Below are positions 20,519 through 29,564 of a DNA stretch of 64,000 nt, piece after piece (positions within the stretch are counted from its first letter, which is position 1; every line of letters begins with the position of its first letter). This stretch comes from Enterococcus sp. DIV0660C (GTDB lineage Bacteria; Bacillota; Bacilli; Lactobacillales; Enterococcaceae): NCBI RefSeq assembly GCF_017316125.1, contig NZ_JAFLWA010000012.1:62001-126000 (forward strand), given 5' to 3'. Under the pieces are notes generated by a model that ran no database searches, was not told the DNA's origin, and saw only the letters and a list, made by a program, of their open reading frames with translations. Both the position numbers and the translations under genes were made by a program.

Positions 20519-20658
20519 TAAAATGTCTCCTTTGATTACAACAAATAAACAGCGGACTCATTGTAACATAATTTCAATAAATTGTAGCCGTTTTATCTAA
20601 AAACAATATTAAATTTTTCTCATTTCAGCTTCAATTTATCTTTTTTCTTCATCCAAGC

Positions 20659-21594
20659 TTATTCACGGTGGTAATTAGGATCATACTTATCAGTTTCAAT
20701 ATAAATATAAATCTTCTTGTCAGGTAAACTTTTTCGGATCATTCGTTCAATATCGTTGACAATTGCATAAGCAAACTCTTCCTTGATGTCCAAAATGTCC
20801 ACTTTCGCCGCAACCAAAATTTCAGTTGGTCCCATGTGAATTGTTTTAATATCAATTAACCGTTCTATTTCTGGCCGATCAAATGCTTTTTTGATTAACA
20901 CTAAATCATGCGCAGTCACACTTTCACCAATAATCAGACTATAAAATTCCTTCGCAAGGAAAATAGCGGCACCCATCAATAGGAAACCAATTAACAGACC
21001 ACTGATTGCGTCAAAAGCAGCAATGCCAGTCACCATAGTTAAAATTGTTCCCGCCATAGCTAACACCAAACCAATTACTGCGCAAAAATCCTCTGTGAAA
21101 ATAATCAAAATTTCGCTATGACGACTTTCACGTAAAAAGGCTAATAGTGATAGATTTTCTGTATTCAATTCTTTGATTTCTTTAAATGCAATCCGTAAAG
21201 AACTTCCTTCGATAATAATTCCGAATAACAAGATAACTAAAATAATCATCGGGTTTTCCACTTCGTGTGCAGGATGCAATAGTTTTTCAAAAGCTTCCAT
21301 GACACCTAGTGCGCCCCCACCAAAAAAGAGCATCATTGCAACAATTGTACTGAAAAAATATTTTGCTCGACCTTCTCCAAACTGATGAAGGTCACTTTGA
21401 CCAGCTGCAGCACGTTTATTACCAAATAATAGTAGTATTTGGTTACTACAATCAACGATACTATGGATACTTTCATTCAACATTGCAGCACTTCCACTAA
21501 TCGCATAACCAATAAATTTACTGATCGCAACTAAAATATTGGCACCCAATGCTGCTAAGACAGAAAACATGCCACTTTTTTTTAAATTTTCCAC
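20659..21594 (-). CDS. Cation diffusion facilitator family transporter
   Basis: A 311-residue CDF exporter with about six membrane helices and a cytoplasmic C-terminal dimerisation domain (about 215-311). The second helix has the metal-site pattern NESIHSIVD. The fifth-helix site reads TEDFCAVIG, with Glu/Asp in place of the His-x3-Asp of zinc exporters such as FieF; this is the ZnT9-like variant of the family. The metal (zinc, manganese, iron or other) cannot be stated. It ends about 45 bases after the DUF4430 lipoprotein gene begins on the far side, and no metal regulator is adjacent. Confidence 0.88.
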   Translation of the reverse strand: MENLKKSGMFSVLAALGANILVAISKFIGYAISGSAAMLNESIHSIVDCSNQILLLFGNKRAAAGQSDLHQFGEGRAKYFFSTIVAMMLFFGGGALGVMEAFEKLLHPAHEVENPMIILVILLFGIIIEGSSLRIAFKEIKELNTENLSLLAFLRESRHSEILIIFTEDFCAVIGLVLAMAGTILTMVTGIAAFDAISGLLIGFLLMGAAIFLAKEFYSLIIGESVTAHDLVLIKKAFDRPEIERLIDIKTIHMGPTEILVAAKVDILDIKEEFAYAIVNDIERMIRKSLPDKKIYIYIETDKYDPNYHRE

Positions 21595-21639
21595 CTATGT
21601 TCCTCTTTTCTATAGATTCATTTTCCTTTGAGTCTACTC

Positions 21640-22029
21640 TTAGATTTTTGCTAAATTAAAGACAATTTTTTGTCCCGGTTTCAATTCGATTTCAGCGGCA
21701 CCTTTAGTAGCAGATTCGCCATCGATCGTAAACAACCAATACTTCTGTTGCGTTTGATCCTGTTTGTATCCTTCAATTTCGGTAATAAATCCTTTTTCTT
21801 CTTCAACTTTAAAAGTTTTTTGTAAAACTTCTAAAAGATTTTCGCCTGTTTCAAAAGTAACTTTCTGATTAGCGAATTCTTTCCCATCTTCTTGAAGAAG
21901 GATTGTTGCTTCTTGCCGTTGCACACTGGCACTCAGTTGACTACTAGTTGTTTTTTCTATAGTGTTGCATCCACCTAATATTCCCAGACCTACAAGAACG
22001 ACAACCAAACTATAAATAATCTTTTTCAT
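21640..22029 (-). CDS. DUF4430 lipoprotein, candidate surface vitamin-binding protein
   Basis: A 129-residue exported lipoprotein. The signal peptide ends with the lipobox LGGC, and the mature part is a single DUF4430 domain (LLEVLQKTFKV, GYKQDQTQQKYWLFTIDGE, GQKIVFNLAKI). DUF4430 is related to the beta domain of transcobalamin and intrinsic factor. The start is the ATG at 22029, behind GGGGGAAA; it lies inside the end of the ECF S-component gene, so the two overlap by 20 bases. A role in capturing a vitamin, perhaps a corrinoid, for the S component is inferred from this pairing and not shown. Confidence 0.8.
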   Translation of the reverse strand: MKKIIYSLVVVLVGLGILGGCNTIEKTTSSQLSASVQRQEATILLQEDGKEFANQKVTFETGENLLEVLQKTFKVEEEKGFITEIEGYKQDQTQQKYWLFTIDGESATKGAAEIELKPGQKIVFNLAKI

Positions 22030-22528
22030 TTTTTCCCCCAAATCGTTTTACTAGTCGCTGTACGATAGGAAAGAAAAGGACATAAAAAACGAAATTTCCT
22101 ATTGCATGCGACGCATCAAATGAAATACCTTGTAGATAATAAACGAAAGGCTGAGGTAACTGATACAATACCGTATCAAAAATCGCCATTAGTCCTCCAT
22201 AAATAAAACCTGCTAAAAAAAAGTAAACACCCTTCAACCAACCACTTGTTCTGAAATAACTCGACTGTCTACATAAAGTAAACAACAAGAAAATTCCCCC
22301 ATAGCTAAGCCATTGACCTATTACCCACGGGCCCATGCCAAAATAAAAACTGCTGATTACTAGCGACAAACTCATGACAATCAATCCATCAACCATTCCC
22401 AAGTAAAAAACGACCATTAACAAGATTGCCGTCATAGGTTGGAAATTGGGAATAAATTGAAAAGCTACTCTACCTGCTACGCAAGCAGCGCTGAGCATAC
22501 TCAACTGTGCAAGTTTTCTGGTACTCAT
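22010..22528 (-). CDS. ECF transporter S component paired with DUF4430 lipoprotein
   Basis: A 172-residue hydrophobic protein with about six membrane segments and features of ECF S components: the N-terminal small-residue helix (QLSMLSAACVAGRVAF) and a central GMGPWVIGQWLSYGG. It needs the shared EcfAA'T module encoded elsewhere. The overlap with a DUF4430 lipoprotein gene suggests a two-part uptake system, with a surface binder feeding a membrane S component. Corrinoid uptake is the leading guess because DUF4430 resembles transcobalamin, but no cobalamin riboswitch is visible in the 97-bp upstream gap. Confidence 0.8.
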   Translation of the reverse strand: MSTRKLAQLSMLSAACVAGRVAFQFIPNFQPMTAILLMVVFYLGMVDGLIVMSLSLVISSFYFGMGPWVIGQWLSYGGIFLLFTLCRQSSYFRTSGWLKGVYFFLAGFIYGGLMAIFDTVLYQLPQPFVYYLQGISFDASHAIGNFVFYVLFFPIVQRLVKRFGGKNEKDYL

Positions 22529-22562
22529 TTTTTCTCCTCTTCAATCTTAAAAATCAACACTT

Positions 22563-22603
22563 GAAACTGGCACAAACCGCGTGTTCCAGTTTGTGCCAGT
22601 TTC
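22563..22603 (-). terminator. Hairpin after the coiled-coil gene pair
   Basis: A perfect 15-bp stem (GAAACTGGCACAAAC and complement) closes an 11-base loop. No immediate T run follows on the minus strand (AAGTGTTGATTTTT), so termination may be weak and some read-through into the S-component gene is possible. Confidence 0.6.
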
Positions 22604-22625
22604 ATTATTAACAACGTTCCAGTAT

Positions 22626-23729
22626 TCAAACTTTTCGTACCATTAATGGAATTAGAAACTCATAGTTGATAAAGAAATCAATAACCGAACGATGATATTC
22701 ACCAGAAGAAACAAACAATGCGGTTTGCTCTCCTTCTTTGGATACCGTCAATGATTGGCCTTTATCAAGTAAGACCTCATAAGCATCTTCACCTAATTTT
22801 TCCATATCATATTGTGGGTGCTCCATTGCAACGATAAAGATATCATCAAGAACCTGCTCCGTTAATTCGAACTCACTTTGTAAATTCAAACGTAAAACTT
22901 TGGTATTATCTAAAAGTGTCTCATTGACAGTGAACCCAAGCTGCCGAGCATGTTCCAATAATTGATTCAATTTATGATTAAAAATCGTCATTTGTCCGAC
23001 TGAAAAGACACGCTCAACTGACCAATAACGAATAAGTGCTAAAACTTGGTCATCTTTCACGTCAATCGTCATTGTTTCTGGAGAAACTTTCAAGAGGTTG
23101 ATCGCATCCACTTGATAACGTTCATCAATCGTTGGCAGTGCAAAAGAAAAAATCAAGTTGTCTGAATCATCTAACGCGTAATTAATTGAAAAATGACGTG
23201 TTTCCCATGTATCATAGGTTGTTCTTGACAATTCTAGACCAATGTCATTTAAAGGTTTCAAAAGCTCATAGGCAAAGTATTCAACCAAACTCGTTCGAGC
23301 AATCGGCGAAATTGGCTCATCAGCTAAAATATATTGTTGATACGCACCTAGCAACTCCGAAAATCCAGATTCAATGAATGCTTTACGCATTCTTAAATCA
23401 GCAAGCTGTACTTCAGCTTCATGAATCATTTGGACGATTTCTTGGCGGTCTTGTTCTTTTCCACTTAAGTAAGACTGATTATCAGCTAACGCTTGTTCTT
23501 TTTTTGCAAGCGTTGTGTCAGCGGTCATTTGAGGAACGATTTTTTCTTTTTCATGAATTTTTGTTCCTTCAACTGTGCTTTGCTCCTCTTCAGAATCTGA
23601 TTCTGTTAAAAGCTCAGTCGTTGTTTCAGCAAGGACTGTTTCTTCCGTTGGATCACCTGTTACTTCTTCGTTCTCGATTTCTGAAGGTTCGACTACCTTT
23701 TCTGCTTCTTCTTTTTCGTACTCACTCAT
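22626..23729 (-). CDS. Uncharacterised acidic coiled-coil protein B
   Basis: A 367-residue protein that I do not recognise. Residues 1-65 are low-complexity and rich in Glu, Thr and Val. A coiled coil covers about 70-120 (LAKKEQALADNQSYL..AEVQLADLRMRKAF). The remaining 245 residues look like a folded alpha/beta domain without catalytic motifs I can name. There is no signal peptide or membrane segment, so it is probably cytoplasmic. Its ATG overlaps the stop codon of the upstream gene (ATGA), which means tight translational coupling with protein A and suggests a complex. Confidence 0.8.
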   Translation of the reverse strand: MSEYEKEEAEKVVEPSEIENEEVTGDPTEETVLAETTTELLTESDSEEEQSTVEGTKIHEKEKIVPQMTADTTLAKKEQALADNQSYLSGKEQDRQEIVQMIHEAEVQLADLRMRKAFIESGFSELLGAYQQYILADEPISPIARTSLVEYFAYELLKPLNDIGLELSRTTYDTWETRHFSINYALDDSDNLIFSFALPTIDERYQVDAINLLKVSPETMTIDVKDDQVLALIRYWSVERVFSVGQMTIFNHKLNQLLEHARQLGFTVNETLLDNTKVLRLNLQSEFELTEQVLDDIFIVAMEHPQYDMEKLGEDAYEVLLDKGQSLTVSKEGEQTALFVSSGEYHRSVIDFFINYEFLIPLMVRKV

Positions 23730-24628
23730 TCTTCCAAACCTCCTTCATCAAGGATTGTTGTTTCAGGGTTTTCACTACCAAGATAATTCATTAAAAACTG
23801 ATGAATAGCTGGACCAAAGTTTTCTTTCCCACCAAAGTAACGCGTAATTTGGCGCTGTTCTTTTTGTACGATGGCAGCTTTTAGTTGATCTGCTTTTGCT
23901 TGTTGCATCATATCTTCTTTTTGTTTTTGAATTTTAGCTGGTTCGTCAATATAAGGTAGCCAACCTAGCTTTTCATTTTCATAAACTTGTTTTTCTTTTA
24001 CCAATGCTTCAATTTCTTCATCAACTTTTTTTCGGTTTAAGAAACCTTTTGACTCTTCTAAAGCAGCTATCTTTTTATTGTATGCGCCAATTTCTTCATC
24101 CAGACGCTCAATTTCTGTTTGTGCAGTAATTACTTTTGCATCCAACTCATTTAGTTCATGGCTATAATCTACTACTTCACCTTGCGCATACTGCTCCCAC
24201 TCAGCATCAATTTGCGGTAAAACAAAAATTTCCGGCAAACTAGCGTCAATTGCAATCGTTGGACGTTCATGGTAGTAGGTGCCAATTTTGTAATAACTTA
24301 AAGTTGGCGATAGTTCATCTACCAATTCCATAAAAGGAAATTGTTGCAAGAAACGATCTTGGATTTTTCTCATAAGTAATTGATCAATTTCATGGTTTTC
24401 ATTTGAGCTTCGTTTTAACTCATCATTTAAATGACTATTGTATAGTCGATAAATTTCAGGAATATTTTCTTCACGTACAGCTTGTTCAAATGCCTGCAAG
24501 TCTCCTAGCAATTGAGATAAGTTTGTACTTGCTTTTTGTTTGATATCATCAAAAGATGACTCATCAGTATGTTTATCCATCTCTACCGTCTCAGGTTCAT
24601 GATGTTCTTCTGTTAAAGAATCTTTCAT
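23726..24628 (-). CDS. Uncharacterised coiled-coil protein A
   Basis: A 300-residue protein of unknown function. Residues 1-30 are acidic and probably disordered. Residues 35-150 form a helical and mixed domain containing FMELVDELSPTLSYYKIG. A coiled coil runs from about 165 to 235 (TAQTEIERLDEEIGAYNKKI..). The C-terminal part includes ITRYFGGKENFGPAIHQFLMNYLG. No nucleotide-binding loop is present, so an SbcC-type ATPase assignment based on the coiled coil alone would be wrong. Start ATG at 24628 follows AAGGAGG. It is the first gene of a two-gene operon with protein B. Confidence 0.8.
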   Translation of the reverse strand: MKDSLTEEHHEPETVEMDKHTDESSFDDIKQKASTNLSQLLGDLQAFEQAVREENIPEIYRLYNSHLNDELKRSSNENHEIDQLLMRKIQDRFLQQFPFMELVDELSPTLSYYKIGTYYHERPTIAIDASLPEIFVLPQIDAEWEQYAQGEVVDYSHELNELDAKVITAQTEIERLDEEIGAYNKKIAALEESKGFLNRKKVDEEIEALVKEKQVYENEKLGWLPYIDEPAKIQKQKEDMMQQAKADQLKAAIVQKEQRQITRYFGGKENFGPAIHQFLMNYLGSENPETTILDEGGLEE

Positions 24629-24748
24629 ATTTTTTACCTCCTTGCTTTCAATTGATAACTTAATAGTACCATTTTCTTCGAAAAATTGTTACAAAATGGG
24701 ACACGGAAATAACGAGTCGCTCGCTCATTTAGATAAAATCTTAAAAAA

Positions 24749-24787
24749 CAAAAAAACTGTAACAAAGGCGAGAGACCCATGTCACAG
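24749..24787 (-). terminator. Terminator after the 63-residue protein gene
   Basis: The stem CTGTGACA/TGTTACAG (one G-T pair) is followed by T7 on the minus strand. Confidence 0.7.
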
Positions 24788-24860
24788 CTCTTAAAACAGC
24801 GTAAGAGAATGCACATTTGCGGCAACTCTTCTTATCTGCTTTCATCAATCAATGATTGTT

Positions 24861-25052
24861 TTATTTGTTAGGCAGTTCGCGGGTTGTGAAATGAATGCGT
24901 TGTTGTTCGTCGCGAGTTAGTAATGTTTCTTCATTTAAATATGAAAGTCTAAGTTCGCCTAATTCAGGATTTTCTAGCATCTTTTCATACCCAGTAAAAA
25001 TCGAACGGATATAATTTTTATAAGCATTTTTCTTTTTTTGTCTTTTTTTCAT
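24861..25052 (-). CDS. Small basic hypothetical protein
   Basis: A 63-residue protein with a strong ribosome binding site (AAGGAAGG, ending 7 bases before the ATG) and its own terminator, so it is likely real. The N-terminus is a lysine/arginine cluster (MKKRQKKKNAYKNY) and the rest is polar with an ELGELRLSYLNEE segment. No family was recognised. The charged start would fit nucleic-acid binding, but nothing else supports that. Confidence 0.65.
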   Translation of the reverse strand: MKKRQKKKNAYKNYIRSIFTGYEKMLENPELGELRLSYLNEETLLTRDEQQRIHFTTRELPNK

Positions 25053-25276
25053 AGGACACCTTCCTTATCAAAAGTATCATACCAATGAATAGCTTCGTAG
25101 ACAAGATAGAATCAAAAAATTGACGGAAACTTTTCTGTTTTTTTAATCTAACTATTTCTAGTTAAAATCACTGATTATTTAAAATCAACATGATTCTTTT
25201 CTTCAAATTTTCTCACGAAGGTTGACGAATCAGTAAAAAAATGAAAAAATGCTTTAGTACTTAAGGAGGGAATCTA

Positions 25277-26779
25277 GTGAAAAAAATCGGTTTTGACTCA
25301 GAAAAATATATTGAAGAACAATCTACTTATATTTTGGAGCGAGTAAATCACTATGACAAATTATATTTGGAATTTGGTGGAAAATTAGTTGACGACAAGC
25401 ATGCAAAACGTGTCCTACCTGGTTTTGAAGAGGATGCTAAGATCAAATTGCTGCAAAAATTGAAAGATCAAGCAGAAATTTTGATTTGTGTCTACGCAGG
25501 CGATATTGAGCGCAACAAAATCCGTGGTGATTACGGAATCACTTACGATATGGATATTTTGCGTTTGATCGACGAATTACGCGGCTATGGTTTAATGATC
25601 AATAGTGTCGTTATCACTCGTTATAACGGCCAACCAGCAACGAAAGTTTTCATCAATAAACTTGAACGTCGTGATATCAAAGTTTACACACATTCAGAAA
25701 TTGAAGATTACCCTGTTAACGTGGATAAAATTGTATCTGAAGAAGGTTTTGGTAAAAATGCTTATATTGAAACAACAAAACCAATCGTTGTGGTCACAGC
25801 ACCCGGTCCCGGTAGTGGAAAATTAGCAACTTGTTTGAACCAACTTTACCATGAAAGTCAACAAGGACATGCTGCTGGTTATTCAAAATTTGAAACTTTC
25901 CCAGTTTGGAATGTACCACTAAAACATCCATTGAATATTGCTTATGAAGCTGCAACTGTTGACTTAAAAGATGTCAATATGATTGATTCCTTCCATTTTG
26001 ATGCCTACAACAAAGTAGCGGTAAACTATAATCGTGATGTGGAGACCTTCCCTGTCATCAAACGTATCATTGAAAAAATCACCGGTAAAGAATCTGTTTA
26101 TTTATCGCCTACTGATATGGGCGTGAATCGTGTCGGTTTTGGCATCACCGATGACGCAGTTGTTCAGGAAGCCTCTAAGCAAGAAATCATTCGTCGCTAT
26201 TTCCAAACAAAATGTGACTTTAAAAAAGGACAAATTGATGAAGAAGCAGTAAACCGCATTAAATTAATCATGGAAGAAGTTGGACTACGACCTGAAGATC
26301 GTAAAGTGGTTACTCCTGCCCATGAATATGCCAAAACAATTCAAAACCCTTCAAAAGATCCAACTGCTGTAATTGCAATTGAACTGCCAGATAATGTAAT
26401 TATTACTGGACGTACAGGGAAGTTGATGGATGCTTCCGCAGCTGTCATTTTGAATGCTGTAAAACATCTTGCACATATTGCGGATGATATTCCTTTACTT
26501 TCACCATTGATCTTAGAAACGATCCAAGGAATGAAGTCACAAGCTTTGCATTCTTCCATTGATAAATTAACGATCAACGAAGTCTTGATTGCTTTATCTA
26601 TTAGCGCAGTGACAAATCCAATTGCACAAGTTGCTTATGAACAGCTTAGTGAATTAGATGGTGCCCAAGCGCATTCGACAGTTATGATGAACAAAAACGA
26701 TGAGCAGACGCTGAAACAGTTAGGAATCGATTTAACTTGCGCGCCGGTTTATCCCTCTGAAAATCTTTATTATCAGTAA
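25277..26779 (+). CDS. DUF1846 (UPF0371) family protein
   Basis: A 500-residue member of DUF1846. It has the family motifs [10 protein letters not shown] at the start, [22 protein letters not shown] near residue 175 (a P-loop-like glycine-rich segment) and [12 protein letters not shown] in the middle. The start is a GTG at 25277 behind AGGAGGG; no ATG is placed as well. The family is common in Firmicutes and its function is unknown. The protein is soluble and probably cytoplasmic. It is monocistronic and ends in a strong terminator. Confidence 0.88.
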   Translation: MKKIGFDSEKYIEEQSTYILERVNHYDKLYLEFGGKLVDDKHAKRVLPGFEEDAKIKLLQKLKDQAEILICVYAGDIERNKIRGDYGITYDMDILRLIDELRGYGLMINSVVITRYNGQPATKVFINKLERRDIKVYTHSEIEDYPVNVDKIVSEEGFGKNAYIETTKPIVVVTAPGPGSGKLATCLNQLYHESQQGHAAGYSKFETFPVWNVPLKHPLNIAYEAATVDLKDVNMIDSFHFDAYNKVAVNYNRDVETFPVIKRIIEKITGKESVYLSPTDMGVNRVGFGITDDAVVQEASKQEIIRRYFQTKCDFKKGQIDEEAVNRIKLIMEEVGLRPEDRKVVTPAHEYAKTIQNPSKDPTAVIAIELPDNVIITGRTGKLMDASAAVILNAVKHLAHIADDIPLLSPLILETIQGMKSQALHSSIDKLTINEVLIALSISAVTNPIAQVAYEQLSELDGAQAHSTVMMNKNDEQTLKQLGIDLTCAPVYPSENLYYQ

Positions 26780-26805
26780 TCAATTTTTGAATAAAACGTG
26801 TCAAA

Positions 26806-26841
26806 ACCATATTGAACTTTTTTGTTCAATATGGTTTTTTA
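26806..26841 (+). terminator. Terminator after DUF1846 gene
   Basis: The perfect stem AACCATATTGAAC/GTTCAATATGGTT is followed by T6. Confidence 0.92.
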
Positions 26842-26957
26842 TGCTTGAAGTCCCGCCCCTTTTTAAAAACTTTTTTTAGAATCACATGGTTTTTATGTTG
26901 TATCCGCTTCACTCTAAAAAAACAATGAAATTTTAATTGAAAGGTTAGTATTTCGTT

Positions 26958-28184
26958 ATGAAAACAGGTAAAATTAGACGGAATTTTGTTAGGAGTGATT
27001 TTTTGAGTTATGTATTAGGAATTGTCGGTTTAATACTAGTTTTAGCGATTGCGTTTTTCATTAGCAATAATAAAAAAGCAATCAAGTTGAAGCCTTTACT
27101 TGTTATGTTTGTGCTTCAATTAGTTTTTGGTTTTGTGCTTTTGCGAACTTCTGTGGGTCACGCAGTTGTTTCTGTTGCAGCAAAATTATTTGACCATTTA
27201 TTAGCCTTCGCCGGTGAAGGTGTCAACTTTGTTTTTGCTGGTGTCGCAAATAAAGGAAGCTTTCCCTTCTTCTTAAATGTTTTGATGCCAATCGTCTTTA
27301 TTTCAGCAATTATTGGAATTTTACGTTATATCAAAATCTTGCCTTTATTTATGAAAGCAGTTGGTCTTGGGTTAAGCAAAATCAATGGTATGGGGAAATT
27401 GGAATCGTATAACGGAGTTGCCTCTGCTATTTTAGGTCAATCTGAAGTATTTATTTCTATAAAAAAAGAACTACCTTTCTTATCTGAAAAACGTTTGTTT
27501 ACAATGAGCGTTTCCGCAATGTCAACAGTTTCCATGTCGATCGTCGGTTCTTATATGGCCTTGATTGATTCTAAATATGTGATTACTGCGCTTGTTTTAA
27601 ATTTGCTTGGCGGCTTCATCATGGCTTCGATCGTTAATCCTTATGAACTCGATCCTAAAGAAGACGAGTTGATTATTGAAGAAGATAAAAATCAAACATT
27701 TTTCCAAATGCTTGGTGAATATATTTTAGATGGGTTTCACGTTGCAGTGACTGTTGCAGCAATGCTGATTGGTTTTGTTGCTTTGATTGCAATGATCAAT
27801 GCAATTTTTAACGGATTATTCGGCATTACGTTCCAAGAAATCCTTGGATACGTCTTTGCCCCACTTGCTTTTATCAGTGGGATTCCTTGGAATGAAGCAG
27901 TTGATGCTGGAAGTATCATGGCAACAAAATTAGTGACTAATGAATTTGTCGCCATGACTGAACTTTCAACTGGAAACTTTCATTTCACAGAAAGAACCAC
28001 AGCTATTTTATCTGTTTTCTTAGTTTCATTTGCAAACTTTTCTTCTATTGGAATTATTTCTGGCGCGATGAAAGGATTGAATGAAGAAAAAGGAAACTTG
28101 GTCGCAAAGCATGGCTTGAAAATCTTGCTTACTGCAACATTAGTCAGCTTCCTTAGTGCGATTGTAACAGGTTTGTTAATTTAA
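26958..28184 (+). CDS. nupC: NupC-type concentrative nucleoside transporter
   Basis: A 408-residue membrane protein of the CNT family with about ten helices. The family signatures are present: GKLESYNGVASAILGQSEVFISIKKEL carries the nucleoside-binding GQSE motif, and later come PLAFISGIPWNEA, LVTNEFVAM and SFANFSSIGIISG. It imports nucleosides with a proton or sodium ion. No nucleoside catabolic gene is adjacent. The start ATG at 26958 follows GAAAGG. A terminator lies about 70 bases downstream. Confidence 0.92.
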   Translation: MKTGKIRRNFVRSDFLSYVLGIVGLILVLAIAFFISNNKKAIKLKPLLVMFVLQLVFGFVLLRTSVGHAVVSVAAKLFDHLLAFAGEGVNFVFAGVANKGSFPFFLNVLMPIVFISAIIGILRYIKILPLFMKAVGLGLSKINGMGKLESYNGVASAILGQSEVFISIKKELPFLSEKRLFTMSVSAMSTVSMSIVGSYMALIDSKYVITALVLNLLGGFIMASIVNPYELDPKEDELIIEEDKNQTFFQMLGEYILDGFHVAVTVAAMLIGFVALIAMINAIFNGLFGITFQEILGYVFAPLAFISGIPWNEAVDAGSIMATKLVTNEFVAMTELSTGNFHFTERTTAILSVFLVSFANFSSIGIISGAMKGLNEEKGNLVAKHGLKILLTATLVSFLSAIVTGLLI

Positions 28185-28255
28185 AAAACAGACAAACAAG
28201 ATGTATCAAACCAATTTAATTTATCTCATCGTGAAATTAAATTGACTCAAAAGAA

Positions 28256-28290
28256 AGAGACTGGGAGCAAAACTTTTCCCAGCCTCTTCT
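28256..28290 (+). terminator. Terminator after nucleoside transporter gene
   Basis: The stem AGAGACTGGGA/TTCCCAGCCTCT (one G-T pair) is followed by TCTTTT. Confidence 0.82.
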
Positions 28291-28342
28291 TTTCATTTTA
28301 AGCATCATTAGGTTATATTAATAACTAATAAGGAGGTAAAAT

Positions 28343-28903
28343 ATGACCCATTGTTATGTGATTATTGGTCCATCTGGTTCAGGGAAAACTTCATTAGCTG
28401 CTTCCGTTTTTCGTCCAGATCAAAAAATCATTACGCATACCAGCCGCCCAAAGCGCCCTGGCGAACTAAACGAAAAAGATTATTACTTTGTCTCTAAAAA
28501 AAAATTCCAAGAAATGATTTCAGATGGTGCATTTGCTGAATGGGATGAATATGCGGGAAATTATTATGGTTCTAGTAAAATGGAAATTGCGAATCGACTA
28601 AAAAAAGCTGATTGTTACGCCGTTCTAACAGCCTCGGGATTTTGGCGACTTCATGAACTATTTGGTGACCGTATTCGTCCCATCTTCATTTCAATTTCAA
28701 AAGAAACATTACAAAAACGTTTAAAAGAGCGAGGGGATTCACAAACTGAGCGTTCAAAAAGACTGGCACTTTTTGAACGTGACCAAGAAGAACTCCATCA
28801 CCTAGCTAGTATCCCTACCCTTGCAATTATTTCAAATGACAAAACTTTTGAATCAGCTCAGCAGCAACTCGAAAAAATTTTAGAAGAAAATACTTTAAGA
28901 TAA
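28343..28903 (+). CDS. Guanylate-kinase-like protein
   Basis: A 186-residue P-loop kinase with GPSGSGKT at residues 9-16 and the THTSRPKRPGELNEKDYYFV segment that binds the nucleotide monophosphate in guanylate kinases. The length is slightly short of canonical Gmk (about 205). The conserved YGS segment after the lid (YYGSSKMEI) is kept. Enterococci have a canonical gmk elsewhere, usually near rpoZ, so this is probably a paralogue. Whether it still phosphorylates GMP is not certain. Start ATG at 28343 follows AAGGAGG, and it is monocistronic. Confidence 0.85.
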   Translation: MTHCYVIIGPSGSGKTSLAASVFRPDQKIITHTSRPKRPGELNEKDYYFVSKKKFQEMISDGAFAEWDEYAGNYYGSSKMEIANRLKKADCYAVLTASGFWRLHELFGDRIRPIFISISKETLQKRLKERGDSQTERSKRLALFERDQEELHHLASIPTLAIISNDKTFESAQQQLEKILEENTLR

Positions 28904-28936
28904 GTTTTCTCAATCATTTTTTTGTTATTTACTACA

Positions 28937-28976
28937 CAAAAAAGGAATCAGACACACACTCTGATTCCTTTTTTTA
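28937..28976. terminator. Terminator after guanylate-kinase-like gene
   Basis: The perfect stem AAGGAATCAGA/TCTGATTCCTT is flanked by A6 and T7, so it can serve both strands; the GNAT gene on the minus strand ends nearby. Confidence 0.88.
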
Positions 28977-29027
28977 CTTTTCTTCAAATGACAACATATG
29001 AATTCCTTTTAATTAATGATTTCCCCA

Positions 29028-29537
29028 TTAAATCACCAACTGATAAGCCAGCCTCTCCCCATTTTTAAATGGAAATTCAATCATCCCTCGATAATGGAAG
29101 CCTGCTGCTAAAATTGTTTTTTTCATTGGCTCATTGGTCGGATACGTGTCGATTCGGATATCCTTGACTCCTTGGATGGCCGAAATTGTTACTAAATGCT
29201 TGAGCAAATTTTTTCCTAAGCCTTTTCCTCTAACTGCTGGATCAACTGCCACGCGATGAATAGACAAATAGACGGATGAGACTTCTTCCCACGAACCATC
29301 GATTGCTGTATAAACAGGATCAACACCAGAAACTAAAGCTGCTGTACCTACGATTTGTTCGTCATCAATCAACACAAAGCTTTCTTCTTTTTCACGATCC
29401 ATCACAATCATGTCTTTGGTTGGCCCGTGGCCGTTTTGCCATTGTGGCAAGCCTTGTGCTGCCAAAAATTGTGTCGCTGCTTGAATGATCTCCATCACTT
29501 TATCGATGTCTTCAGGTCTTGTTTTTCTAAGGTACAT
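29028..29537 (-). CDS. GNAT family N-acetyltransferase
   Basis: A 169-residue acetyltransferase of the GCN5-related fold. The acetyl-CoA pyrophosphate-binding motif is VAVDPAVRGKGLGKNLLKHL (Q/RxxGxG/A form). The N-terminal part MYLRKTRPEDIDKVMEII and the C-terminal NEPMKKTILAAGFHYRGMI are typical. The substrate is unknown. Start ATG at 29537 follows GGGAGG. It lies 27 bases after the sce7725-family gene on the same strand and is probably co-transcribed with it. Confidence 0.88.
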   Translation of the reverse strand: MYLRKTRPEDIDKVMEIIQAATQFLAAQGLPQWQNGHGPTKDMIVMDREKEESFVLIDDEQIVGTAALVSGVDPVYTAIDGSWEEVSSVYLSIHRVAVDPAVRGKGLGKNLLKHLVTISAIQGVKDIRIDTYPTNEPMKKTILAAGFHYRGMIEFPFKNGERLAYQLVI

Positions 29538-29564
29538 TTTAATTGCCTCCCGTAACTTCCTTTT

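Noticed and set aside
22529-22625. Cobalamin riboswitch upstream of the DUF4430-linked S component
   Set aside because: The gap is only 97 bp and holds a terminator-like hairpin; no B12-box sequence is present.
23378-23808. Long + strand frames opposite coiled-coil protein B
   Set aside because: Antisense shadows of a Glu-rich gene, giving Leu/Phe- or Ser-rich translations without start signals.
23726-24628. SbcC-like exonuclease subunit
   Set aside because: Only the coiled coil resembles SbcC; there are no Walker A or B motifs.
24634-24825. 63-codon frame on the minus strand
   Set aside because: It overlaps a terminator, has no ribosome binding site and has cysteine-rich, non-protein-like composition.
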